A stretch of DNA of 32,520 nucleotides from a virus. The notes beneath the pieces were generated by a model. That model searched no databases. It worked only from the letters and a program-made list of their open reading frames with translations, and was not told where the DNA came from. The DNA lies in the IMG/VR virus record IMGVR_UViG_3300036800_000542, positions 1 to 32,520 of that record. One strand, written 5' to 3'. Below, in pieces: positions 7,609-16,034 of the stretch; the first letter of the stretch is position 1, and each line of letters opens with the position of its first letter. Position numbers and translations under genes: made by a program.

Positions 7609-8752
7609 TCAATATGGGGCGATCCGCTTGGCGAGATAGCGCGTTGCTGCGGGCACGTATGGAGTAGCGCGACGCGCGATCGGATACGCTTTCTGAAGGG
7701 TCTTCCCGGCTTTGCTTTCGGAAACGCTTCCTCCAGGGTTTGAACTGCGGCGCCGGAGCAACTGCGTGCTTCAGCAAAGTCCCTGGAAGTTGGCGTAGCG
7801 ATGCAACGCCTCCGCCGACCGCCATTGGCAGCATTTCGCCGATCGTCTCTGCGTATCGTCCGGCTCTGCTCTTGGGTTGATAAAATTCACCCCAGTGGCT
7901 CTCAATCCCATGCCGAATTGCGCTGGAAGTAAACATATCGAGGTTACCGGGTTGGCCATGGGGTAAGTCCGGATACCCAAGTTTCTCCCTGACTAGGTTC
8001 TCGACTAAATGCCTTGGAAAATAGCCAAATCCTGTCAACGCATCCGCTGGCAGTCCAACGCTATTGACCAAGCCATTGGCGGCGCCGATAGCCAACGATT
8101 TGCCAATATCGATTGGATCCATGACAGCCGAACTGGAAGGGCTGATCTTTCCTAGCGGCATCGATTGCGGCGGTTGCATTGGTGTGCTCACCTGCGGCGA
8201 GGATGCCCCTCCGTCATCGCGCGGAATCGGTTGATACCGACTCTGTTCCGATCGCAAACCAACCAGCCCGCCAGGTAAACCACCCTGAGCGCTACTGGTC
8301 CCGGAACCGGAGGGAGAGGTGCTCGACGGATCGATCGCCTCTTCTCTTTCAGGCTCCGTTACCGCATCATGATCTGTAGGCGCATAAATATATATACGCC
8401 GCAACGGCGCTTGATGACCCGACGCCGAGGTATCGTCGAACGCCGGGCCTTGCGATGGATTTGGTGATTGCGGAGCGAATGGCGATTGTCCGTTACCAGC
8501 CGGGCTCGGCTGATACTGACTCTGCTCCGCGTGCAACGCCAGCAACCTGCCGAGCAGGCCGCCCTGCGGACTATCATCATCTCCGGAGCCGTATCCTGGC
8601 CCGCCGGTTGGAATTGAGCCTGCGCCAACACCCGGCTGCAACACGCCCTGCCCTTGCATCGCCCGCCACAACATGCCGGGCAGCCCACCGCCATTGCCGC
8701 TATAATCGTCGGGATCAAATCCATGCGTGTCGCGAAAATTCGCTCCAGTCAT
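7609..8752 (-). pseudogene. Class II toxin-like gene, GNAT-linked copy 2, two frameshifts
   Basis: The leader TGANFRDTHGFDPDDYSG, a GGLPGMLWRAMQ helix and a GGLLGRLLALHAEQ segment match the 10.9 kb toxin and the 5.6 kb toxin. A Pro/Ser linker follows. From about residue 215 comes a conserved region with DPIDIGKSLAIGAANGLVNS, FGYFPRHLVENLV and EFYQPKSRAGRYAETIGEML, of a type known as a linker in rhizobial phage and toxin proteins. After about 7765 two single-base deletions break the frame; reading across them gives VQTLEEAFPKAKPG, then KTLQKAYPIARR and a stop at 7609. As written, a nonsense tail runs on to 7472. The true start is ATG at 8752 in TGATG, on the stop of a copied GNAT end. The toxic tip seems lost or very short. 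Confidence 0.65.
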
Positions 8753-8862
8753 CAACGCAATTCCTTGTCCATAATGATGTGCTTCGCCTCGTAACTGTCG
8801 AGCGTACGCAGCCTTCCCCTGCGCCCGAAAATCCGGACGCGCGCAGCCTTCGGCTAGTTACG
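8752..8862 (-). repeat. Duplicated 3' end of the GNAT-like phage gene
   Basis: The 110 bp upstream of the toxin at 8752 closely match 10935-11030, the 3' end of the GNAT-like gene. Reading frame and stop (KELR then TGA) are preserved and overlap the toxin ATG as TGATG. Together with the shared toxin leader, the copied block spans about 240 bp (roughly 8625-8862 against 10800-11030). It marks an older cassette displaced from the GNAT junction. Confidence 0.85.
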
Positions 8863-8910
8863 AGGATCGCATGTTGCGAAAAATTTTAGGTCGCCCCTAC
8901 GTGAAGGCGC

Positions 8911-9185
8911 TCACATGACGGGCGGATCTGGGTCATCTCTTGGAGGATGCCCAATGTATCCTTCCTTAAACGGCCAATGTCCTTCCCTTTGGCCATAGAC
9001 GACGGAAATCTTGTCGCAGCAACTCAGACTGCTCGTGGAGAATGGAATGTTGTCCACTTCCACAATAGCTTCAAAAGGAGGAAGAGCCTTCACGAACTTT
9101 GCCCAAAGGCCCTCGGAGCTCGCGCCATCCCATGAGTCGTTCTCTACCGGGCAGCTAATTTAATGAAGTCCTCGGGAATATCCAT
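8911..9185 (-). pseudogene. Small immunity-like gene with a one-base deletion
   Basis: ATG at 9185, preceded by a purine-rich GGGGTGA, begins MDIPEDFIKLAAR and stops at once. In the next frame the protein continues VENDSWDGASSEGLWAKF, KALPPFEAIVEVDN and a GYIGHPPRDDPDPPV end. One missing base near 9150 explains the break; the restored product is about 92 aa and soluble. It follows the TPR-like gene by 34 nt in the same SOS-driven transcript. Its size and setting suggest a cytoplasmic immunity protein, with no family recognised. Confidence 0.45.
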
Positions 9186-9219
9186 TCTCAGACTTCACCC
9201 CTTTCCAGGACTACCGGCG

Positions 9220-9876
9220 TCATTCCTCATCATCCGGATGCTCCCATTCCGGAGGTTCGTCTGCATCGGTGTCACTCGCCCGCTTTGGACGGAATTGATT
9301 ATAGCGCGCGAGAACATCTTCTGAAATTAGTCCCGGCGGCGCCCGGTCGACGAAGTCACGCTCGCGCCCGATATCTGGAATGTCCTTATCTATCCTCAAC
9401 GCCATGATTTCCTCGAGCACCTGCGACAAGTCTTCGCCTCGCCGAAGCTTGAGCAGTATTCGCGCCTTTACGCCCAGCGCTTCTCTTCGAAAAAAACCGG
9501 TACGATAGGCTCGCTGCAGACCCAGATCGATGCATCGCAAGGCTTCTTCCAGATCATCGAGAAAATAGAGATATTGTGTCGCTTTGCTAATCTGAGGCCG
9601 GACGTCGTCCGGGTCCCGTTCGCTTATCTCGTCCAGCAATTGCAACGCTTCGCGATCACGCTCGGCCATCAATAGAAAGTGTACAAGTTCACTCTCCAGC
9701 GAGCGTCGATCTTCGCCGTCCGCAGTCCGAACACGAACAGATATGTCGTCGATGATATCGACGATCGGGCGACCGTCACGGAACTGAACGATCCATTGCC
9801 TTCTCAATAAATCTATTGGATCGACGGCAACCTTTTTATCGCTCGATGGTGGGACTTCCTTTGGGCTGAATGACAC
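9220..9876 (-). CDS. TPR-like soluble protein under an SOS promoter, putative immunity
   Basis: A 218-aa acidic protein starting at GTG 9876, with AGGAG 8 nt upstream. Residues 60-160 form helical repeats with TPR character: ELVHFLLMAERDREALQLLD, then SKATQYLYFLDDLEEALRCI and a third pair around RREALGVKARILLKL. The C-terminus is acidic (EPPEWEHPDDEE). It lies 25 nt from a near-consensus promoter containing a LexA box, and downstream of the Cys-containing toxin 10047-10934. Repeat proteins of this sort bind partner proteins, so it may sequester a toxin, most likely that upstream one. A regulatory or chaperone role is also possible. No signal peptide is present, so it acts in the cytoplasm. 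Confidence 0.65.
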   Translation of the reverse strand: MSFSPKEVPPSSDKKVAVDPIDLLRRQWIVQFRDGRPIVDIIDDISVRVRTADGEDRRSLESELVHFLLMAERDREALQLLDEISERDPDDVRPQISKATQYLYFLDDLEEALRCIDLGLQRAYRTGFFRREALGVKARILLKLRRGEDLSQVLEEIMALRIDKDIPDIGRERDFVDRAPPGLISEDVLARYNQFRPKRASDTDADEPPEWEHPDDEE

Positions 9877-9901
9877 GCCAGACTCCTAACCAACCTTGCT
9901 G

Positions 9902-9930
9902 ACTATAGAACAAAATAGGAACATGGTCAA
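9902..9930 (-). promoter_or_regulatory. SOS promoter: LexA box in the spacer of a sigma-70 promoter
   Basis: On the minus strand, TTGACC (9930-9925) and TATAGT (9907-9902) are separated by exactly 17 bp. The spacer contains the direct repeat GAAC-N7-GAAC (9908-9922 on the plus strand). LexA bound here would block RNA polymerase, so the gene starting at 9876 should be induced by DNA damage. This is the best promoter of the six sites. Confidence 0.85.
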
Positions 9931-10046
9931 CCTGCGGTTTTTAGTCTGGATGTCTTAGATGACGAACTTACACTGCTGCGCTCGGTCCAAGATCAAACCA
10001 AGCGCCACCCGTAGCTTGATGAGACATCCAAACCTAATATTGGAGC

Positions 10047-10934
10047 TTATCGACCTGCTGGGTCATTAGGTATGTCGTGCCACCCGTATTCGTCAGGTTC
10101 GTTCGGATCAGGCTTACCTCCGTTCCGATGGCAAAGCCGAAGTCGATATTGCGCCCTCGCCTCACAGGCATCCCGCCAGCGGTTCGTATTACGCAGTTTG
10201 AACATGCCGCACCGTGCCTCCTCTCCTAGCCATCGATTGACGCATTGATTTTTGTCATCTTCTTCGTCGCGATCCTTGTCATCTCCTCGGCCGCCGCCGA
10301 TGCCAGAAGAAATTCTCGCGTACGTTTGCAAAAGCTTCCAAGCTGTCTTCCATGAATCCGGAATGTCCGGCAAAGAGATCGGTGGTTGGGACACTGGCGG
10401 CACCGGCCACGGCAGCGGAAGACGACCTGGAATCACTACCTGAGCCATCTTCGTCGGCGCATCTCCGGCGGAAGATGACCCCGACTGATCACCGTAGACA
10501 CCGGCCGAGTCACCAGGCTGTGGTGCCCGCGCTGGGTAAGGTGAGCCGATCCCGGTCGATTCACTGGCTGGCGCCCCGCCGCCCTGAAAAGAACCGCCCG
10601 ACGATCCCGCTCGGTTATCAGAAGGATCCGTCGCGGACCGAGCAGGAAGAGTCACACGCACAAGCCGCCTGAAGTTCGGGTCTTGCGGTTCGGGCGGCGC
10701 CTCTGCGTTATTGCCGGCTGGCGGCTGTTGCTGGCCCTGCAGCGCTAGAAGCCCACCAAGCAAGGCGCCTGGAATGTTGTAAACACCTGGCTGGCTTGAG
10801 CCGGCAGCAACACCCGGCTGCAACACGCCCTGCTGTTGCATCGCCCGCCACAGCATGCCGGGCAAGCCTCCACCACTTCCGTTATAATCGTCGGGATCAA
10901 ATCCGTATGTGTCGCGAAAATTCATTCCAGCCAT
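10047..10934 (-). CDS. Class II toxin-like protein coupled to the GNAT gene
   Basis: A 295-aa protein from ATG 10934, which overlaps the GNAT stop as TGATG. The leader MNFRDTYGFDPDDYNGSG followed by GGLPGMLWRAMQQQ is nearly identical to the 8.7 kb gene. Residues 50-205 are a Pro/Gly/Ser linker ending in SQPPISLPDIPDSW. The C-terminal 70-80 residues form a compact domain with a very acidic run (DDKDRDEEDDKN), paired cysteines in CVNRWLGEEARCGMF and ACEARAQYRLRLCHRNGG, and an EPDEYGWHDIPNDP end. The layout is that of a polymorphic toxin with a small Cys-containing tip. The family and biochemical activity are unknown. The likely antidote is one of the two genes that follow. Confidence 0.65.
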   Translation of the reverse strand: MAGMNFRDTYGFDPDDYNGSGGGLPGMLWRAMQQQGVLQPGVAAGSSQPGVYNIPGALLGGLLALQGQQQPPAGNNAEAPPEPQDPNFRRLVRVTLPARSATDPSDNRAGSSGGSFQGGGAPASESTGIGSPYPARAPQPGDSAGVYGDQSGSSSAGDAPTKMAQVVIPGRLPLPWPVPPVSQPPISLPDIPDSWKTAWKLLQTYARISSGIGGGRGDDKDRDEEDDKNQCVNRWLGEEARCGMFKLRNTNRWRDACEARAQYRLRLCHRNGGKPDPNEPDEYGWHDIPNDPAGR

Positions 10935-11347
10935 CAACGCAATTCCTTATCCATAATGATGTGCTTTGCCTCGTAACCGTCGAGCGCACGCAGCCAGCCC
11001 TGGCGCCCGAAAATGCGGACGCGTGCGCAGCCTTCGTCTCTTGCGTAATTTTCGATTTGGTTGATCAGCCCCAGCCAGCGCTTCAACTCGCTGCCGCCGC
11101 ACACCGTGATGATGCAGACCTTGCCGATCTCGGAATTGATCAGGATGGTCGCCGCGGCGGCCTCGATGGTTCGGCCGTTCCATGCGAGCCACAGCAGGCT
11201 GCGGCCGGAGAGAACGTCGGCTTCGATATCCGCGAATGCATTCAGTTCAGTGCGGCGGCAAGCGGCTTTCAGCAGAGAGCTGACATGCGGCCAAAATTCA
11301 TCAACCCGTTTTGGGTCGACGCAAACGAGCTCAGCCGATGAGCGCAT
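10934..11347 (-). CDS. GNAT-like phage protein
   Basis: About 137 aa from the ATG at 11347 (an upstream start at 11383 would overlap the previous gene more deeply). The order of elements is GNAT-like: an N-terminal helix pair (VDEFWPHVSSLLKAACRR), LSGRSLLWLAWNGRTIEAAA as the central strands, IGKVCIITVCGG, then LGLINQIENYARDEGCARVR and a C-terminal GYEAKHIIMDKEL strand. Proteins of this kind occur in podovirus structural operons near the gp10-like gene; their acetyl acceptor is unknown. It overlaps the 104-aa gene by 17 nt. Its stop is fused to the start of a toxin gene, and its 3' end is duplicated at 8752-8862. Confidence 0.65.
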   Translation of the reverse strand: MRSSAELVCVDPKRVDEFWPHVSSLLKAACRRTELNAFADIEADVLSGRSLLWLAWNGRTIEAAAATILINSEIGKVCIITVCGGSELKRWLGLINQIENYARDEGCARVRIFGRQGWLRALDGYEAKHIIMDKELR

Positions 11348-11645
11348 ACAGGAAAGTGCGCCCCGACGTCGCCGAGTTGGCATGCGTGATGGTGAACGAT
11401 CCGTCCCTCACCGCGCTGATGAACAGGGTCCCGTTGCCAACTTCCGCCGCGGCGCTCGCCGTCATCGGCACCGTGATGGGCACCGAACCGGCAGCGCAAT
11501 TGTTGTCCATCACCACCGTCGACGCGGCGCCGGTCGCAAGCGTTACGGTGCCGACCGCGTTCGACCGTCCCGCCGCGAGCTGCTGGATCGCGAGCACGAT
11601 CTTTTTCGGATCGGTCTCGGTGATTCCGGGAACGTAAGCCGTCAT
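11331..11645 (-). CDS. Small virion-associated hypothetical protein
   Basis: A 104-aa protein with an N-terminal helix (ITETDPKKIVLAIQQLA) and a beta-rich remainder (VGTVTLATGAASTVVMDN, GSFTITHANSATSGRTF). The composition is that of a small capsid or tail accessory protein. The ATG overlaps the stop of the gp10-like gene by 4 nt, which puts it in the head-completion block. No named family was recognised; co-conservation with the two neighbours is likely. Confidence 0.65.
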   Translation of the reverse strand: MTAYVPGITETDPKKIVLAIQQLAAGRSNAVGTVTLATGAASTVVMDNNCAAGSVPITVPMTASAAAEVGNGTLFISAVRDGSFTITHANSATSGRTFLYALIG

Positions 11646-13114
11646 TGGGTGCCGTTGGTCGTAAGATCAGCCTCAACGCCGGCCGCGAAGGTCCATGCGG
11701 TGCCGGCGGGAATCCTGATCTTGAAGCGCGTGTATCTTGTATCCCGCATCATGTCGCAGCGGCCGGTACGCTGGCTGACCGGGACTTCCGTTCCGGCCGT
11801 TGCCGGCACGAGCTGGGTGTCGCGCCAGGAGGCGGAGCCGAACAGCGATGGCGCATCGGTGATCGGACGGAAACCCTTGACCGTCAGTCGATTGCCGTCA
11901 GCGCCCTGCTCGGCGCTTTCAATCGTCGCCTCAAGATTGGTCCCGCGAAAAAATCCGAGCGTGCCCAAGCCGTCGAACTGCGCGATCTCCGGCTGCACGG
12001 CGGTGGCATAGGCGTCCAGGCTGAGTGTCAGCGCATCGATCGACGATGAGATACTGTCGAGATTTTCGAGGGTCAGGCCGGTCTGTGAAATGCCCAAGAG
12101 ATACTGGCCCGTTACCGATACCGGGAAGAAGCGATCGAGCAGGAAGTCGTAGCCGAGCAGTTTGTCGTAAGTCCCGACTGCTCCGGAGATGGATTTGTAG
12201 GCCCAATAGATCCGCGTGCTGCGCGGATCGGCTGCGCCCATGAAGAACTGCAGATTGCCCTTGTCGAGATCGGTGAGGAAGGTGCGGTCGACCTTTTCGC
12301 GGCCGATTTGCTCGGGAAGGCCGCCGGGTTCGATCTTGTGAAAGCCCTGCCCTGCATAGAAGAAGATCTGCTCGCCGGCCCGGATGATCGAATAGGGCGC
12401 ATATAGTCCCTTGTCCTGGGTGATACGATCAATCTGGAAAATGATTGGCGAACCCGGCACATAGGACGTCCGCCGGATCGCCTGGTCCTGAAAGATAATC
12501 CCGGCCTCGCCGCCGGCCACGCCGCGAACGATGCCGCCGTCGGGAAAATCCTGGAAGTCCGACGAGTTGATGCCGCTGGTCCAGCTATCGGAGCCGTTGT
12601 AACTATCCAGCCCCGACCACTGGATCCGATACGGTGTCGACAGCAATCCGGACAGCACCAGGAAACGCCCTACGACGCTGATATAGGCGGCCTGTGGCGG
12701 TGAGCCCAACGCGTCGGAAAATGCCGTGGCCGAGGAGAGGTCGAACACCTGCAGCACGGCATTGGCTTGAGTGGCAAACACCAGATTGCCGGTTTGCGCG
12801 AACTGCCATTGCGCGGTCGAGGACAGCGCCGAATAGCTCGACGCACCCTTTGAAACATCCGTCCAGGTGAAATCCGTATTGTTGAGTTTATAGAGCTTGG
12901 TCGAGGTGCCGGCGAAGGTCACAACCGTGCCGTCGGACTTCAGGGCGTAGAACGCGCCTCGGCACGCCGCGGGAAGCGCCGACGTGTACGCCGAAAAATC
13001 CGGAAACGGCCCGTAGCCGTCGCCGCGCGGAATCACGTTCAGGATGTTGCGCGTGGCCTGGCCTTCATAGTCGCTGACGTCGGGGCGATAATCGCCGTAG
13101 GCAAGAAGCGGCAT
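11642..13114 (-). CDS. P22 gp10-like head completion (packaged-DNA stabilisation) protein
   Basis: A 490-aa protein starting at ATG 13114, which overlaps the previous stop as TAATG; the longer frame to 13159 is not used. It is rich in repeated beta blades: GAFYALKSDGTVVTFAGT, KLYKLNNTDFTWTDVS, VVGRFLVLSGL, DGGIVRGVAGGEAGIIF and IRAGEQIFFYAGQGFHKI. The pattern matches the large family of gp10-like proteins of P22-type phages, which close the portal channel after packaging. The N-terminal PLLAYGDYRPDVSDYEG and PRGDGYGPFPDFS are typical of this family. It sits in the expected place, downstream of capsid and adaptor. The frame is intact, unlike several neighbours. Confidence 0.7.
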   Translation of the reverse strand: MPLLAYGDYRPDVSDYEGQATRNILNVIPRGDGYGPFPDFSAYTSALPAACRGAFYALKSDGTVVTFAGTSTKLYKLNNTDFTWTDVSKGASSYSALSSTAQWQFAQTGNLVFATQANAVLQVFDLSSATAFSDALGSPPQAAYISVVGRFLVLSGLLSTPYRIQWSGLDSYNGSDSWTSGINSSDFQDFPDGGIVRGVAGGEAGIIFQDQAIRRTSYVPGSPIIFQIDRITQDKGLYAPYSIIRAGEQIFFYAGQGFHKIEPGGLPEQIGREKVDRTFLTDLDKGNLQFFMGAADPRSTRIYWAYKSISGAVGTYDKLLGYDFLLDRFFPVSVTGQYLLGISQTGLTLENLDSISSSIDALTLSLDAYATAVQPEIAQFDGLGTLGFFRGTNLEATIESAEQGADGNRLTVKGFRPITDAPSLFGSASWRDTQLVPATAGTEVPVSQRTGRCDMMRDTRYTRFKIRIPAGTAWTFAAGVEADLTTNGTQ

Positions 13115-13725
13115 TATTCGGCGCTCCAGTTTTCGGGTTGCGTGATGGCTGGCGTCCAAGACTCAGCGTGCGTTGGCTCAGCCGTCCATGTCGCAGGCAG
13201 TGCGGTTTGGTTGGTCCAGCTTTCGGTCTCGCTCGTTTCCGCCGCCCAGGCGTGGTTATCGAACGGCCGTGGAAACCACGCCTCGAAGTCGCGCGTAAAT
13301 GTCGAGGGATAGCCGGTGACGACATAGCAGCCGGCGCCGGAAACAAGCGCAACGTCGAGCGGCGCAGCCTTCCCGGTGACGGCGCATGCCCCAGCGGACG
13401 AGGAGAACCTCGCGGCAAACAACGCGGCATGGCCGGCAACCGAGTAGCTGCCGGTAATAGCCGAACCCGAAACCCGAAATGCCGCCGCAACGCGCGTCAT
13501 CGCATAAGCGGTGGCGGAGCCGGTAAATCTGACGTTCAATGCGGTGGCGTTGGCTGTCACCGCGAAACTTGCCGCGTTGGACAGCAAGGCGACATCGAAG
13601 GCCGCGCCCTGCCCCACAACCGCATAGGAGCCCGTAGCGGCGGCGAGAACAGTGTTGGTCAGTCCAATACTGGACAGTTGCCCGAGCGCAAGGCGCCCGA
13701 GCGCATCAAAACCGAGGAGCGACAT
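13114..13725 (-). CDS. Virion protein with internal beta repeats
   Basis: A 203-aa protein. Residues 25-140 hold about six imperfect repeats of 18-20 residues built on G-S-Y-A-V-x-G-x-A-A-x-F, for example GSYAVVGQGAAFDVALLS, GSYSVAGHAALFAARFSS and GAGCYVVTGYPSTF. The last 60 residues hold four short Trp-centred repeats (ESWTNQ, ATWTAE, ESWTPA, ENWSAE). The start follows the fibre stop with no gap. Its position between the collar fibre and the gp10-like gene suggests a tail or head-surface protein. No named family was recognised. Confidence 0.65.
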   Translation of the reverse strand: MSLLGFDALGRLALGQLSSIGLTNTVLAAATGSYAVVGQGAAFDVALLSNAASFAVTANATALNVRFTGSATAYAMTRVAAAFRVSGSAITGSYSVAGHAALFAARFSSSAGACAVTGKAAPLDVALVSGAGCYVVTGYPSTFTRDFEAWFPRPFDNHAWAAETSETESWTNQTALPATWTAEPTHAESWTPAITQPENWSAE

Positions 13726-14838
13726 TTAAGCTGAATACCTGATGGTTGCCATCAGCGAGATGTTGCGCGGGCGGGTTTCGGCCGCGGTGCGCGGCGAGCC
13801 GTTTGTACCGTCGTTTACCGGCCCGTCCGTATTCGGCGCCCCGTAAGCGCCCTGGGCTGCAGGCATGATGGGATTGTAGCTTCCCGATGCACCACCAGCG
13901 CTTTGTTCCCTGTATTGACTCATTCCGTGGACGTGCCCCTGAAATGCATCCAGTTGCGTATCGCCGATAGTGCGGTTCGGATCGACGCCAGCGCTGTTGT
14001 CCCAGGCACGAACGAAATTGCCGTTGAGGTTAGGCACCGTGAAGGTGGTCGAGCCGTCGCCGTCGCCACACGGCGCGTTGACCCATGTGTGGGTGCCGCT
14101 GCCGGCTGAGCCCGCTGATATCGCCGAACCACCCATCGTCGCCGACAACGTGACATCGTTGGCGTCAATCACGGAAGCAACGAAATAGTTGGTGCCTGAT
14201 GTCGGCAGGCCATGTGTTCCGGCGCTGAAATTGGTCGGCAGCGTCCCCGTCGTGAATAGCTTGATCGGATCGCCGACGCTCAGACCATGCGACATCATAC
14301 CGACGCTGGAAGATCCGCTGGTGAAGGTCGCGGTTCCCGACCGGACCAGGTACGCGAACAAGATCGGATACGTGGCGCGCGAAAGGTTTTGACCATTGGC
14401 CTTGAGACGACCCGGCTGCAAAACGGTTGTCGGCCAGAACTCGATCTTGCCGATCTCGGTAGACATGCCGAGGTTGCTTCGCGCCTGCGTCTGCTGGGTC
14501 GCCGTAAAACTGTTGGCCTCCTCGACCGAGATCAAGTCTTCCTTCAGCGCCACGATCGCGACTTGCGGCGTGGTCGAGAAGTTGATCGGCGATGTCGTGC
14601 CGGACGAATTGTACAATATGGTGGTGCGCGCCAGCACGCCGGTTGCGGTGTTGTAGGCGCCTTCACCGAACTCCCATTGGCTGAGATCGGCGCTTTCGGC
14701 CCGGTATTTGTAGAGCCGGCCGCTGACGACATTGGCCGCGGCTGGGCTCTGATAGCCGGTCACGGCCGATGAATAGGTCCAGTTGCCGGTACCGCCGGCG
14801 GCCGGATTGAACCGGCATCCATCCAAAAAAGCTGCCAT
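13726..14838 (-). CDS. Tail fibre with phage tail collar domain
   Basis: A 370-aa protein. The N-terminal part (residues 1-120) is beta-rich. A short helical linker, ANSFTATQQTQARSNLGMST, leads into a tail-collar type region starting IGKIEFWPTTVLQPGRLKAN, and GDGDGSTTFTVPNLNGNFVR is the classic collar motif (P.L.G.F.R). The C-terminal part holds AFQGHVHGMSQY and ends RPRNISLMATIRYS, also typical of collar and fibre tips. It would form a receptor-binding or baseplate-proximal fibre. It is intact and lies in the structural operon 1 nt after the 143-aa gene. Confidence 0.8.
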   Translation of the reverse strand: MAAFLDGCRFNPAAGGTGNWTYSSAVTGYQSPAAANVVSGRLYKYRAESADLSQWEFGEGAYNTATGVLARTTILYNSSGTTSPINFSTTPQVAIVALKEDLISVEEANSFTATQQTQARSNLGMSTEIGKIEFWPTTVLQPGRLKANGQNLSRATYPILFAYLVRSGTATFTSGSSSVGMMSHGLSVGDPIKLFTTGTLPTNFSAGTHGLPTSGTNYFVASVIDANDVTLSATMGGSAISAGSAGSGTHTWVNAPCGDGDGSTTFTVPNLNGNFVRAWDNSAGVDPNRTIGDTQLDAFQGHVHGMSQYREQSAGGASGSYNPIMPAAQGAYGAPNTDGPVNDGTNGSPRTAAETRPRNISLMATIRYSA

Positions 14839-14839
14839 C

Positions 14840-15271
14840 TCAGGTAATCGTCAGGATGCCGTTGGTCTGGTCGATGTCGACCGTAAACGTATTGCCGTTG
14901 GTCAGCGTGATCGCTGTGCCGTAGTCCCACCAGCCGATCAGCGGCTTGGTCGACGAGGTCGAATTGTAGAGCACGGCGTATTGGAACGGTCCGATCGATC
15001 CGCCCGCGGCGGTCCATGCCGGATCGGTGCCGCCGATGAACTTGAAGGTGCCTGAGGCCTGCGCGCCGGTGATGGTACCGATGCTGTTGCCGCCGGCGGT
15101 ATAGCCATTCGCGGTCGCAAGATCGGCCGGCGTGTTGTAGACCGTGTTGGTCACGACCGGCGCCGTGCTGGTGAGATAGATCTTGTAGACCTGCGCGGTG
15201 CCGGTCAGCATGTCATGCAGCGCGTGCGCTACGTCCTGCACAAAACAATTGAATTTGTTGAAGGAGGCCAT
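14840..15271 (-). CDS. Small conserved phage structural protein
   Basis: A 143-aa protein from ATG 15271 (MASFNKFNCFVQD); the upstream frame to 15337 lacks support. It has a short helical start and then beta-rich sequence: VYKIYLTSTAPVVTNTVY, GNSIGTITGAQASGTF and GPFQYAVLYNSTSSTKPLIG, ending in TLTNGNTFTVDI. Such proteins recur beside tail-fibre genes of podoviruses and are thought to be virion components. The next gene starts 1 nt after its stop. Confidence 0.65.
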   Translation of the reverse strand: MASFNKFNCFVQDVAHALHDMLTGTAQVYKIYLTSTAPVVTNTVYNTPADLATANGYTAGGNSIGTITGAQASGTFKFIGGTDPAWTAAGGSIGPFQYAVLYNSTSSTKPLIGWWDYGTAITLTNGNTFTVDIDQTNGILTIT

Positions 15272-15385
15272 TGATGTGATTTTCCCATCGCGCTTTCGGA
15301 CGAGCCGGATGCCGGCTCGCATGAGAAAGCGCATCAAAAATGGAGATGAAGTTTCGGCTCCGATACAGTCGGAACGGACAGGGCT

Positions 15386-16034
15386 CTAGAAAACCTGTCC
15401 CGAGACGCGGACCGTCATCGGTCCGGCGTTGAATGTCGATGTCAGCCCGAGATTGTTGAGATCGTTGAGCGCGCCGGTGAAGCCGAGGCCCCAGGTCTGG
15501 ATCCGGCCATCCTCCTTGATGTAGGGCGCGGATTCCAGCAGCGCGCCGTACAGATACAAATCCGGCGCCATCGCCAGCAGCCAGTTGCTGGCGTTCGATG
15601 CCAGCGGCGGAATGGTCGCGCGGTAAACCATTTCGATACCGTAATCGGCGTCAGGCGTCGGCGCCAATTCGATCTCGTCACCGAACACCGTAAAGTACAT
15701 CGGCTGTGCGGCGACATCGCAGATGCGCGAACGATACTCATCCATCTGCGTGCCGGACCTGAATTCCAGGCAGGGCTTTCCTGTCACGCTCGATAAGCGG
15801 ATCCGGCGCATTGACTGGAAGTCCGCCGGCAGTGAGATGAATTCCGGCTCGCTCGACGTCACATCGACCAAAGCGGTCGAGCGCTGCTCCATCTGGCGAA
15901 CGAATAATTGCCGGTTGAACTTCGCTTCCGAGCTGGATGAAGGTCGGAATGCGGGCGATCAGCGTCGCGTCCTGGTCTCTCGCCAGATATTCGGTCACTG
16001 CCGTCTGCAGCGAGGTGTAATCGACGATTTGCAT
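15386..16034 (-). pseudogene. Head-tail adaptor protein, frameshifted
   Basis: Two frames form one 215-aa protein. The N-terminal frame starts at ATG 16034 (MQIVDYTSLQTAVTEYLAR; TGATG overlap with the previous stop) and reaches TFIQLG. The second frame holds KFNRQLFVRQMEQRSTAL, SSEPEFISLPADFQSMRRIR and DEIELAPTPDADYGIEMVY, typical of phage adaptor proteins that join portal and tail. One extra base at 15926-15927 (GGAAGCG where GGAGCG is expected) breaks it. Without the shift it would be normal in length. As written only about 95 unrelated residues follow the break, so virions could not be completed unless this is a sequencing error. Confidence 0.75.
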
